Shown: positions 1 to 6,812 of the stretch, in pieces | How positions within the stretch are numbered: the stretch's first letter is position 1 | Layout: every line of letters starts with the position of its first letter | Assembly: GCA_021826255.1 (NCBI GenBank) | Contig: JAKBAZ010000040.1 | Span: 1-9,709, forward strand | DNA from: Actinomycetes bacterium | GTDB taxonomy: Bacteria; Actinomycetota; Acidimicrobiia; Acidimicrobiales; RAAP-2 | Length of the DNA: 9,709 nt | Direction: 5' to 3' | Program-made: the position numbers and the translations under genes | Notes under the pieces: generated by a model | The model's database searches: none | Told to the model about the DNA's origin: nothing | What the model saw: only the letters and a program-made list of their open reading frames with translations

Positions 1-759
1 AACTTCGTCTTTCGAACGCGCGAGTTCGAGCAAATGGAGATGGAGTACTTCGTGCCCCCCGCCGAGGCTGACGAGTGGTACCGCTACTGGATTGAGACTC
101 GGTTTGCCTGGTACCTCGATCTCGGTATCCCCGAGGAGTTCTTGCGCCGACACGCTCACGCCCCCGAGGATCTCTCCCACTACTCGAGGGGCACGACCGA
201 CGTGGAGTTCTTCTACCCCTGGGGATGGGATGAACTCGAGGGTATCGCCAACCGGGGAGACTACGACCTTACTCAACACTCGAACCACTCGGGAGTTCGT
301 CTCGAGTACTTCGACCAGGCGTCGGGGGAGCGCTACACCCCGTACGTGATTGAGCCGGCGGCCGGAGCGACCCGTGCGATGATGGCCTTCTTACTCGCCG
401 CCTACCACGAGGACGAGGTCGGCGGCGAGACCCGTACGGTGCTGCGCCTCGACTGGCGTCTCGCGCCCTATCAGGTGGCAGTGCTTCCCCTCTCGAAGAA
501 GCCCGAACTCGAGGGCCTGGCCCAGCGAGTGGTCGACCAGCTCTCGGGCGACTTCGTGGTCGACACCGACGTCACCCAGTCGATTGGCAAGCGCTACCGA
601 CGCCAAGACGAAGTGGGCACCCCCTACTGCGTGACGGTCGATTTCGACTCGCTCGCTGACGACGCCGTGACCGTGCGTGACCGGGACACCACCGAGCAAG
701 AACGCGTCTCGATCGGGCAACTCGTGAGCTACCTACGCGAGAGGACGGGTCGGGCTTAG
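1..759 (+). CDS. glyQS: Glycyl-tRNA synthetase, alpha2 (class II) type, C-terminal part; 5' end outside window
   Basis: Charges tRNA-Gly with glycine using ATP in the cytosol. The frame is open from base 1 and encodes 252 residues to the TAG at 757-759. It begins with NFVFRTREFEQMEMEYFV, the class II core motif of single-chain dimeric GlyRS, so the ATG at 34 is internal and not the start. Further family marks are the ELEGIANRGDYDLTQH segment, the YTPYVIEPAAGATR segment around the glycine/ATP pocket (class II motif 3 region), and the C-terminal anticodon-binding domain, with LAPYQVAVLPL, SIGKRYRRQDEVGTP and TVRDRDTTEQERV near the end. These match my recollection of the Thermus-type enzyme closely. 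The family is usually about 440-500 residues, so roughly half is missing, only because of the window edge. Annotators also call it glyS. The stop overlaps the convergent dehydrogenase stop, leaving no room for a terminator between them. Confidence 0.96.
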   Translation, partial: NFVFRTREFEQMEMEYFVPPAEADEWYRYWIETRFAWYLDLGIPEEFLRRHAHAPEDLSHYSRGTTDVEFFYPWGWDELEGIANRGDYDLTQHSNHSGVRLEYFDQASGERYTPYVIEPAAGATRAMMAFLLAAYHEDEVGGETRTVLRLDWRLAPYQVAVLPLSKKPELEGLAQRVVDQLSGDFVVDTDVTQSIGKRYRRQDEVGTPYCVTVDFDSLADDAVTVRDRDTTEQERVSIGQLVSYLRERTGRA

Positions 760-1772
760 GGGCGAAGCATCGCCTTGATCGCTCGGCGTTCGTCCATCGC
801 TCGGTAGGCCTCAGCGACGTCAGTGAGCGCCAGATCGAGGTCGAAGACTCGACCAGGGTCAATCTCACCCCGCATGATGCGTCCCACGAGGTCGGGTAGG
901 TACTCGCGAACGGGGGCCGGACCTCCGTGGAGGTGAACGTGGGACATGAACAGATCGCGTCCCTCGAGACGAACTCCGTGGGAGACGCCGACGAAGCCCA
1001 AGTGACCCCCCGCTCGAGTGACCCCGAACGCCTGGCTCATCGCGTCCGGCGTACCGACGGCTTCGATGACCGAGTGGGCGCCCAAGCCCCCGGTGAGCTC
1101 ACGCACCCGCTCGACGCCCTCGTCACCTCGTTCGGCGACGATGTCGGTCGCGCCGAACTCTCGGGCTAACTGCTGGCGCGAGGCGTGGCGACTCATCGCG
1201 ATGATGCGCTCGGCGCCGAGGAGGTGAGCCGAGAGAACAGCGAGCAGACCCACAGCCCCGTCTCCGACGACGACGACCGTCTTACCGGGAGCGACCGCGG
1301 CAGCGAGGGCGCCGAACCAACCCGTGCCGAGTACGTCCGAGGCGGCGAGTAGGCCCCGTAGTTGGGAGTCGCTGGGCTCACCCTCAACTCGCACGAGGGT
1401 TCCGTCGGCGAGGGGAACCCGCAGGAGTTCGGACTGGGCTCCACTCATGAGTTGGCGGTGCACACAGGAGCTCTGATAGCCCGAGGCGCAGATCTCGCAC
1501 GTGTTGTCGGAGGCGAAAAAGGAACCCACCACGCGCTCGCCGACGGCGAGCGTCACGACGTCGGAACCGACTCGCTCGACGACGCCGACGTACTCGTGAC
1601 CCATGTGTTGGGGCGACGAGAACGAGTCCTCGCCCCGGTAGCGCCAGAGATCACTGCCGCACACGCAGGTCGCTTCGAGGCGAAGGACGACGTCGGTGGG
1701 GTCCACGATCTGGGGATCGGATAATTCTTCGACTCGGACGTCGCCGGGGGCGTGCAGGACGGTTCCTCGCAT
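756..1772 (-). CDS. Zinc-dependent alcohol dehydrogenase family protein (MDR superfamily)
   Basis: A 338-residue medium-chain dehydrogenase, predicted to oxidise or reduce an alcohol/aldehyde pair with NAD(P). Seen: the N-terminal GroES-like catalytic domain has C38 in CVCGSD and H59-E60 in GHE as catalytic-zinc ligands. A structural-zinc lobe at 89-103 reads D-x2-C-x2-C-x7-C, with Asp in place of the first Cys. A Rossmann fold at about 163-290 carries GDGAVG (170-175). The second beta strand ends in SRH rather than an acidic residue, which suggests NADP over NAD (inference). Start: ATG preceded by GAAGGAG four bases upstream. It is the last gene of the leftward run, 57 nt after the MFS stop. 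That gap shows no clear promoter, so co-transcription is likely. Its TAA stop overlaps the glyQS stop. The substrate cannot be read from the sequence; the general fold call is very firm. Confidence 0.93.
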   Translation of the reverse strand: MRGTVLHAPGDVRVEELSDPQIVDPTDVVLRLEATCVCGSDLWRYRGEDSFSSPQHMGHEYVGVVERVGSDVVTLAVGERVVGSFFASDNTCEICASGYQSSCVHRQLMSGAQSELLRVPLADGTLVRVEGEPSDSQLRGLLAASDVLGTGWFGALAAAVAPGKTVVVVGDGAVGLLAVLSAHLLGAERIIAMSRHASRQQLAREFGATDIVAERGDEGVERVRELTGGLGAHSVIEAVGTPDAMSQAFGVTRAGGHLGFVGVSHGVRLEGRDLFMSHVHLHGGPAPVREYLPDLVGRIMRGEIDPGRVFDLDLALTDVAEAYRAMDERRAIKAMLRP

Positions 1773-1776
1773 GGGT

Positions 1777-1783
1777 CTCCTTC
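1777..1783 (-). promoter_or_regulatory. Shine-Dalgarno sequence of the dehydrogenase
   Basis: On the minus strand, GAAGGAG lies four bases before the ATG at 1772. It is one of the few canonical ribosome-binding sites in the window and fixes the start of this gene. Confidence 0.75.
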
Positions 1784-1829
1784 TACGGGTCGGCGTCGTG
1801 ATGACACCGACGGTTTGCCCGTAGTGACC

Positions 1830-3026
1830 CTAACGGGATGCGGTGTCGACCACGCGGGGGGCTCGTGACTCGATGACACTTGGGATGAGAGCGCCGAGTC
1901 CGAAGAGGGCCCCGACGACGCCCGTACCCGTCCAGCCCCAGCGACTAAACGCGGCGCCCGAGGCGAGTGAGCCGAGGGTCGCGCCCGCGAAGAAGGCCAG
2001 CATGTAGACGGAGTTGATTCGACTGCGCTGGTCGGGGGCGAGCGCGTAGATGATGGACTGGTTGGAGACGTGAACCATCTGAGTTCCGGCGTCGAGGAGC
2101 ACGATTCCGGCGAGAACGGCCGCGAGGGACCCGGGTCCGAGGACGAGGACGAGAAAACTGGTCACGATGAGTACGGCGCCCGTTCGCGTGCTCGATCGTT
2201 CTCGTTGGCGGTCGGCGTGTCGACCGGCCACGTTGGCCCCGAGAATTCCCGCCAGGCCGACGAGTCCGAAGAGCCCAATGGTGCCCGAAGAGTAGTGAAA
2301 GGGCGTGCCCGAGAGGTGAAACGCGAGGGTCGTCCAGAGCACCGAAAAGGCCCCGAAGGCGCTCGCTCCGTACCAACAGCGTCGACGAAGCACCGGGTGG
2401 CTCACGAAGAGGCGAAAACTGCCCTGGAGTAGTTGGGCGTAGGTAACTCGAGGACGGGGGGCATCGTCGGGCAGGACCCGCTCGAGTAGGAGAGCGATGA
2501 TCACGAGCACGAGGGCCGCGAATCGAAAGACCCCCCGCCAACCCACCGACTCGCTGAGGTACCCCGAGACGGTGCGCGACAGCAGGGCGCCACCGAGCAG
2601 GCCGGTCATCAGTCGTCCGACGGAGCGACCCCGAGTGGCGGGATCGGCCAAGTCGGCGCCGAAGGGGATGAGGATCTGCCCAGCGATGGAGGTCAGACCA
2701 ACCGCGACGGTCAGGGCGGCGAAGACCCCAAAACTGCGAGCGAACGACGCGACACCCATCGACAGGGCCGCGGCGAGGAAGATGGCCACCACCAGACGAC
2801 GCCGGGGGAGGAGGTCACCGAGTGGAACGAGGGTAATGAGCCCCACGGCGTACCCGGCCTGCATGAGAGTGACCAGGGTGGACGCGGCGAAGGTCGTCAC
2901 GCCGAAGTCGCGACGAATGAGGTGCAGGAGCGGTTGAAGGTAGTAGAGATTGGCGACGACGGACCCGATGGCGAGCGCCATGACCCCAGTGAGAAACGGG
3001 GTGAGCCGCCGTGGGGGATGGCTCAC
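1830..3026 (-). CDS. Major facilitator superfamily (MFS) transporter, probable 12-TM efflux permease
   Basis: A 398-residue inner-membrane secondary transporter, expected to export a small molecule by proton antiport. The ANLYYLQPLL segment in TM1 (25-34) is typical of a family of putative drug and metabolite exporters. MFS motif A appears as GDLLPRRR (70-77) between TM2 and TM3. A motif C-like glycine-rich stretch, GLLGGALLSRTVSGYL (142-157), in TM5 favours an antiporter. A charged central loop near 182-215 separates the two six-helix halves. SNQSIIYALAPDQRSRINSVYM (321-342) is well conserved in relatives. Start: GTG, whose GTGA overlaps the TGA of the permease upstream. No Shine-Dalgarno sequence is visible, so translation probably depends on coupling to the permease. 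This links the MFS protein to the ABC pair at the expression level. The substrate is unknown. Confidence 0.9.
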   Translation of the reverse strand: MSHPPRRLTPFLTGVMALAIGSVVANLYYLQPLLHLIRRDFGVTTFAASTLVTLMQAGYAVGLITLVPLGDLLPRRRLVVAIFLAAALSMGVASFARSFGVFAALTVAVGLTSIAGQILIPFGADLADPATRGRSVGRLMTGLLGGALLSRTVSGYLSESVGWRGVFRFAALVLVIIALLLERVLPDDAPRPRVTYAQLLQGSFRLFVSHPVLRRRCWYGASAFGAFSVLWTTLAFHLSGTPFHYSSGTIGLFGLVGLAGILGANVAGRHADRQRERSSTRTGAVLIVTSFLVLVLGPGSLAAVLAGIVLLDAGTQMVHVSNQSIIYALAPDQRSRINSVYMLAFFAGATLGSLASGAAFSRWGWTGTGVVGALFGLGALIPSVIESRAPRVVDTASR

Positions 3027-3814
3027 GTCACGCGGCGGTACTTACGCACGGCGAAGGGTGCGAGAACTATGACGGCACCCGTCGCCCAGGCCAGGGTGAT
3101 CCACGTGGACTGCCCGTGGGGCAGCCCGAGCATCAAGCCCCGGACGGCGTCGACGACCTGGGTCACCGGCTGATTCTGCGCGAAGGGCTTCAGCCATCCG
3201 GGCATGGTCGCCACCGGGACGAAGGCGGAAGAGGCGAAGGTCAGGGGGAAGATCAGTGGAAACGTCATCGCCTGGGCGGCTTCCGAGTTCGGCGCAGCCA
3301 ATCCAATGAAGGCGAAGCCCCAGGACAGGGCGTAAGCGAAGAGCAGCATCAAGAGACACGCCTCGAGGTAGTTGATGAACGTTCCCGAGGGGCGAAAGCC
3401 CACGAGAAGACCGACGAGGGAGATCGTAATCACCACAATGACGTTGCGCAGGAGGTCCGACACAGTTCGACCCGCGAGCATCGCCATGCGGGCCATCGGA
3501 AGCGCTCGGAAGCGCTCGATGAGACCGCGTTGGAGATCCTCGGCGAGTCCGATGGCCGTGCCCACGGAACCAAAGATGGTCGTCTGGACGAGAACCCCCG
3601 GAATCAAGTAGTTGACGTAGTGAGGAACGGGAATCGCACCACCGAGCACGTAGCGAAACAAGATGACGAACATCACCGGTTGAATCAAGGAGAAGACGAC
3701 TTGCACCGGAATACGCACCAGATTGAGCAGGTTGCGGGTCGTGATGGTGCGGATGTCTCGTACAGCCCAGAGCAGACGATGTTGCTCGGGGGCGAGTGTG
3801 GGGGTGGGGTTCAA
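3023..3814 (-). CDS. ABC-2 type transporter permease, DrrB-like
   Basis: A 263-residue membrane subunit of an ABC exporter, working with the ATPase encoded just upstream. About six hydrophobic segments lie near 38-57, 66-85, 118-140, 148-172, 180-200 and 234-255. The cytoplasmic stretch EDLQRGLIERFRALPMAR (92-109) is the conserved coupling signature of the DrrB/ABC-2 family. NQPVTQVVDAVRGLMLG near 214-230 is the second family hallmark. Start: TTG at 3814, overlapping the ATPase stop as TTGA and preceded by GGGAGG at the right distance, so the rare TTG start is well supported. It is overlapped in turn by the MFS gene. DrrAB-type systems export hydrophobic drugs or secondary metabolites, and the type member exports daunorubicin/doxorubicin. 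The substrate here is unknown. Confidence 0.93.
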   Translation of the reverse strand: MNPTPTLAPEQHRLLWAVRDIRTITTRNLLNLVRIPVQVVFSLIQPVMFVILFRYVLGGAIPVPHYVNYLIPGVLVQTTIFGSVGTAIGLAEDLQRGLIERFRALPMARMAMLAGRTVSDLLRNVIVVITISLVGLLVGFRPSGTFINYLEACLLMLLFAYALSWGFAFIGLAAPNSEAAQAMTFPLIFPLTFASSAFVPVATMPGWLKPFAQNQPVTQVVDAVRGLMLGLPHGQSTWITLAWATGAVIVLAPFAVRKYRRVT

Positions 3815-4791
3815 CGGGTCCTCCCAGTCTCGGGTGCGCTGGCGCCGTCCTCGGTGCGGTGTCCGGTGAGGCTGACGAAGACATCGTCGAGGCTCGGCTC
3901 GCGCAAGGTCATCCCCACGGGACGCAGTCCGGCGTTGTCGAGAAGTCGCAGAGCGTCCGCGGCCGACGCGGGACCGCCTTCGACGGGAAGGTCGACCACC
4001 GTTCCCTCGTGGGCGGGACTCTTTGAACCCACCGAGCGGATGACGTCGAGCCCCCGGGTGGCCTCGTCGACGGAACTGAACGTGAAGGACAAGACGGTCG
4101 CGCCGAGGCGTTCCTTTAATTGGGAGCTAGTGCCCTGGGCGATGATGGTTCCATGATCCAACACAACGAGTTGCTGGGCGAGTCGGTCGGCCTCTTCCAG
4201 GTACTGCGTGGTCAGAAGAACGGTGGTGCCCTGTTCCACCAGTCTCTCAATGATGCTCCAAAGGTCCTGTCGGCTCTGGGGGTCGAGACCGGTCGTCGGC
4301 TCGTCGAGAAAGAGCACCGGGGGGTGAGCGAGGAGGGCCGCGGCGAGATCGAGTCGTCGGCGCATTCCTCCCGAGTACGTCTTCACGCTTCGTGAGGCCG
4401 CGTCGAGGAGATTGAATTCGCTCAAGAGTTGACTCGAGCGAGTTGCGACGAAGGCCTTGTCGAGGTGGTTCAGCGACCCAATCATTCGGAGGTTCTCGAG
4501 TCCCGTGAGGTTCTCGTCCACCGTCGCAAACTGGCCGGCGAGTCCGATCCTTCGACGAACCTCTTGGGGGTGCGTTACGACGTCGAACCCCTCGACGCGG
4601 GCGGTGCCCGTGCTGGGAGCGAGGATGGTGGAGAGGATTCTCACCATCGTTGTCTTCCCGGAGCCATTCGGCCCGAGCAGTCCGAAGACTTGACCGCGCG
4701 GAACGTCGAGCGACACTCCACGAAGGGCCTGCACGTCACCCTTTTTGAAAGATCGTGTGAGGTTGTCGACCTCGACGGCAACGTCGGACAT
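3811..4791 (-). CDS. ABC transporter ATP-binding protein, DrrA-like
   Basis: A 326-residue cytosolic ATPase that powers the DrrB-like permease. Numbered from the ATG at 4791: Walker A GPNGSGKTT (40-48), Q-loop Gln87, ABC signature YSGGM (139-143), Walker B VLFLDEP (159-165) and D-loop TGLD (167-170). The switch (H-loop) position is Gln196 in TTQYLEEAD, which is usual for DrrA. A C-terminal extension after about 230 ends in REPSLDDVFVSLTG (297-310), the DrrA-type regulatory tail. Start choice: MSDVAVEVDNLTRSF begins exactly where DrrA proteins begin. It lacks a Shine-Dalgarno sequence, but TAGACT sits seven bases upstream, suggesting a leaderless message. The frame stays open upstream to 5202, but that part is antisense to the divergent PH-domain gene and looks non-coding. 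A 20-residue longer start at 4851 is the only serious alternative. Confidence 0.93.
   Translation of the reverse strand: MSDVAVEVDNLTRSFKKGDVQALRGVSLDVPRGQVFGLLGPNGSGKTTMVRILSTILAPSTGTARVEGFDVVTHPQEVRRRIGLAGQFATVDENLTGLENLRMIGSLNHLDKAFVATRSSQLLSEFNLLDAASRSVKTYSGGMRRRLDLAAALLAHPPVLFLDEPTTGLDPQSRQDLWSIIERLVEQGTTVLLTTQYLEEADRLAQQLVVLDHGTIIAQGTSSQLKERLGATVLSFTFSSVDEATRGLDVIRSVGSKSPAHEGTVVDLPVEGGPASAADALRLLDNAGLRPVGMTLREPSLDDVFVSLTGHRTEDGASAPETGRTR
3820..3825 (-). promoter_or_regulatory. Shine-Dalgarno sequence supporting the TTG start of the ABC permease
   Basis: GGGAGG on the minus strand, five bases before the TTG at 3814, inside the last codons of the ATPase gene. It decides in favour of the TTG over later in-frame starts. 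Confidence 0.7.
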
Positions 4792-4798
4792 GGGGTGG

Positions 4799-4804
4799 AG
4801 TCTA
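4799..4804 (-). promoter_or_regulatory. Candidate -10 box (TAGACT) for a leaderless ABC-operon transcript
   Basis: TAGACT on the minus strand fits the actinobacterial TANNNT -10 consensus and ends seven bases before the ATG at 4791. Transcription would then begin at or next to the start codon. No clear -35 element is seen, which is common for such promoters. The call rests on spacing and on the same arrangement at dnaG and the DCC gene. Confidence 0.45.
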
Positions 4805-4914
4805 CGGCGAGAGCGATAGCGAACGCGTCGACCTGAGCCCTTCTTCAGCATCGCACGGTTTTTCCCCCTCCTGGAGTCGTCGACCTTGGTACTTTTACGG
4901 AATTGAACATTGTT

Positions 4915-4921
4915 GGGGAGG
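4915..4921 (+). promoter_or_regulatory. Shine-Dalgarno sequence of the first PH-domain gene
   Basis: GGGGAGG followed by CACA and then GTG at 4926. It supports the GTG start and shows this transcript has a normal 5' leader. Confidence 0.65.
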
Positions 4922-4925
4922 CACA

Positions 4926-5417
4926 GTGGAAAGTGAGTTCTCGTGGAGTCGCCCCGACGCCTCGTTAGTGACCTTGAGACGTCTCGAACTCCTCGCAGGA
5001 GTGGCCCTGGCCGTCGTCGTCCCTGAATCTCGTGCGTTGTTGTGGGTTGGGGGAGCTCGTCACGACCTCGTTGTGCGACGTGTACTGGTGATGGGTGCAG
5101 CCCTAGTCGTCGTGGTGTTTCTCGAGGCGCTGCTTCGCCGACAAGTTCGACATCGGGGCTACGTTGAAACTGCCGACGCGATCGTCGTGACGAGGGGCGC
5201 ACTCTTTCGCTCGACGACAGTCATACCGTACGGACGGATTCAGTTCCTCAGCGTGAGTGCGGGTCCCCTCGCTCGCTACCTCGGACTCTCCACCCTGCGG
5301 ATAGGGAGTGCGTCACGGTCGAGTCTCGAGTCCATCAGAGGGATGCGGTCCGAGGATGTGGAGTCCGTGAGAGTGCGATTAGAACGTCGCGCTCAGGAGA
5401 AAATGCGTAGCCTGTGA
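4926..5417 (+). CDS. PH domain-containing membrane protein, YdbS-like (bPH2/DUF304)
   Basis: A 163-residue membrane protein of unknown biochemical role. Two hydrophobic segments (about 22-33 and 52-69) flank a short loop. They are followed by one bacterial PH-like domain at about 78-130, with the pattern GYVETADAIVVTRGALFR, then VIPYGRIQFLSVSAGPLARYLGLSTLRI. The RIQ-to-LGL spacing is the hallmark of the YdbS/YdbT family. The C-terminus is a short charged, arginine-rich tail. Start: GTG with GGGGAGG four bases before it. The stop overlaps the start of the next gene as GTGA, so the two are translationally coupled, as expected for YdbS and YdbT partners. In Bacillus subtilis ydbST belongs to the SigW regulon and has been tied to resistance to peptide antibiotics. 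Whether that holds here is inference. Confidence 0.85.
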   Translation: MESEFSWSRPDASLVTLRRLELLAGVALAVVVPESRALLWVGGARHDLVVRRVLVMGAALVVVVFLEALLRRQVRHRGYVETADAIVVTRGALFRSTTVIPYGRIQFLSVSAGPLARYLGLSTLRIGSASRSSLESIRGMRSEDVESVRVRLERRAQEKMRSL

Positions 5418-6793
5418 ACGAGTCACACGACCTGGGCCGCCCGGGCGCAGACGAGGTGCCGTGGCGACGAACCCACCCGCTCAGCCCACTCGTTCGGCGG
5501 GCCTGGGTCCTGGGGCTCCTTCTGGTGGGAACGCTCGCCTCCTCCCTGGGCGAGCGGGGGACGAGCCGCCTCTACCTAGCGGTCGTGGAGTTGGTCGTTG
5601 TCGGCGGGTTTCTCCTCGTGGCGTACCTGAGGTGGTTCTTTGTGACTTGGAGGATTGTCGATTCTCGAGTCGAGTTGCGCTCGGGCGTCTTTGGTCGTCT
5701 CTCGACGGTGGTGGAGTTCTCCAGAATTCAGACCATCGATGTGGTGCGCCCAGTTCACGCGCGACCGTGGGGGCTCTGTGAGGTTCGGCTTCGGGTACTG
5801 GGTGTACCACGTCCTCTTGACTTGGCCTACCTGAAGGCGTCCGTCGCCGCACACCTCCACACCTCGCTCGCTGACCTCCAGACTCCACTCAATGGCGGAG
5901 CCGGTTCGACCCCACCGGACTCGAAGGGAGCGATCCCCCACGGAGTGCCGACACCGTCGTCTCTAAGAATTCAGGTGCCGATGGCGCGATTTGTCTCGGC
6001 CGCCGGTCTTGTGGCTCTCTCCCAGTTCTCTCAACTCGTGCTTCCGGCTGTGTTCATCGTCGTGGCGACGAGGTGGTTCGACGGTAGACAGGGCAACGTG
6101 TTCGTCCTGGTGGCGCCTTTGGCGGTTCAGCCGATTAAGTGGTTAAACCAACGCGCGAACTTGGTGGTCGAGCGCGAGGGTTCGACCTGGACCACGCGGG
6201 GTGGATGGGCGCGCTCCTATCACCAGAGTCTTCCCGGGGAGAAGATTCAGTCGCTCATCCTTCGTCAACATGTACTCTGGCGCCCCTTCGGCTGGTGGTC
6301 TCTTGACGTGGTCGTGGCCGGCCTGGAGGGAGGTTCCACCAAGGGTTCAGCTCGTCCGATACTCGTCGCGGGATCGTGGGACGAAGCGTGGGCGATTGCT
6401 GAAGTAATGATTCCCGGGGCCACACTTGACTACGACGCGGTTCCCCGTCGAGTTGTGTGGAAGAGCCCCTTGCGCTTTGTCGCGCTACGTTCCGGGATAA
6501 CCCCCACGTGCATCGTTCAGCGCAGTGGGCGTGTGGGTCGGACGGTCTGGGTGATTCCCCGATCCAAAGTTCAGTCGGCCACCCTCGTCCGGGGACCCTG
6601 GCAACGACGCTGGTCGCTCGGGAGCGTGCGCATCGGCGTCGCTGGTCTCTCCAGGGGGGTCCTTCTACGAGACCGAGACATCGCTGAAGCCCAGAGGTGG
6701 TGGGAGTTGTTGGCGCGCGATGTGGCCCACAGCAGCACCCCTTCGCCTCGCGAACCGACTCCCCCGGAGGACCCGCCGGCCGACGAAGGTTAA
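5414..6793 (+). CDS. PH domain-containing membrane protein, YdbT-like, three bPH2 domains
   Basis: A 459-residue partner of the YdbS-like protein. Two N-terminal membrane segments (about 28-45 and 54-72) precede a first bPH2 domain (about 76-132, EFSRIQTIDV core). A polar linker (155-185) leads to a second pair of membrane segments (about 195-218 and 226-243) and a second bPH2 domain (about 247-304, LPGEKIQSLILRQHVLWRPFG). A third bPH2 domain follows at about 355-412 (IPRSKVQSATLVRGPWQRRWSLGSVRI). The repeated (R/K)(I/V)Q...R..G pattern shows the three copies clearly. This is the usual YdbT architecture and length. The last 22 residues form a proline/glutamate-rich, probably disordered tail. 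Start: GTG at 5414, inside the upstream stop. The dnaG start follows 19 nt after its TAA. The function is unproven; a scaffold or defence role at the membrane is likely by family. Confidence 0.86.
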   Translation: MNESHDLGRPGADEVPWRRTHPLSPLVRRAWVLGLLLVGTLASSLGERGTSRLYLAVVELVVVGGFLLVAYLRWFFVTWRIVDSRVELRSGVFGRLSTVVEFSRIQTIDVVRPVHARPWGLCEVRLRVLGVPRPLDLAYLKASVAAHLHTSLADLQTPLNGGAGSTPPDSKGAIPHGVPTPSSLRIQVPMARFVSAAGLVALSQFSQLVLPAVFIVVATRWFDGRQGNVFVLVAPLAVQPIKWLNQRANLVVEREGSTWTTRGGWARSYHQSLPGEKIQSLILRQHVLWRPFGWWSLDVVVAGLEGGSTKGSARPILVAGSWDEAWAIAEVMIPGATLDYDAVPRRVVWKSPLRFVALRSGITPTCIVQRSGRVGRTVWVIPRSKVQSATLVRGPWQRRWSLGSVRIGVAGLSRGVLLRDRDIAEAQRWWELLARDVAHSSTPSPREPTPPEDPPADEG

Positions 6794-6800
6794 ACGCCAC

Positions 6801-6806
6801 TACCCT
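6801..6806 (+). promoter_or_regulatory. Candidate -10 box (TACCCT) for a leaderless dnaG transcript
   Basis: TACCCT fits TANNNT and ends six bases before the GTG at 6813. There is no Shine-Dalgarno sequence upstream; the nearest purine run, GAAGG at 6785-6789, is too far away. No -35 element is evident. It would let dnaG be transcribed apart from the PH-domain genes. Confidence 0.4.
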
Positions 6807-6812
6807 CGTGGC

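Larger units (their letters stand above)
4792..4925. promoter_or_regulatory. Divergent intergenic region between the ABC operon and the YdbST-like operon
   Basis: This 134-nt gap is the only place where transcription can start in both directions. Its right half (about 4885-4915) is locally AT-richer than the surroundings. On the plus strand TACTTT (4890-4895) is a possible -10 box for the PH-domain genes, giving a leader of roughly 24 nt that contains the Shine-Dalgarno sequence. On the minus strand TAGACT (4804-4799) is a candidate for the ABC operon, and AGGAGG (4872-4867) lies before an alternative ATG at 4851. I see no convincing -35 boxes or operator palindrome. Confidence 0.5.

Noticed and set aside
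1819..1838. CCCGT...ACGGG inverted repeat at the end of the MFS gene as a terminator
   Set aside because: Only a five-base stem with a ten-base loop and no T-run; likely chance.
3497..3516. Perfect 10-bp tandem repeat (CGGAAGCGCT twice) in the permease gene
   Set aside because: It falls in codons for the conserved ERFRALP coupling motif read in different frames, so it is best explained by coding constraint.
3011..4156. A 381-codon open frame on the plus strand opposite the ABC permease and ATPase
   Set aside because: Low-complexity, charge-rich translation without any motif, exactly opposite two strongly supported genes.
4201..4206. Gln instead of His at the H-loop of the ABC ATPase as a sign of a dead enzyme
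   Set aside because: TTQYLEEAD is common in DrrA-type ATPases, and all other catalytic motifs are intact.
4792..5202. 137 further open codons upstream of the ABC ATPase start on the minus strand
   Set aside because: They lie antisense to the YdbS-like gene, have no ABC-family similarity, and are arginine-rich in the way shadow frames of GC-rich genes usually are.
6720..6812. ATG at 6720 as the dnaG start
   Set aside because: It would lie inside the YdbT-like gene and add 31 basic residues before the normal DnaG N-terminus; the GTG at 6813 fits the family.
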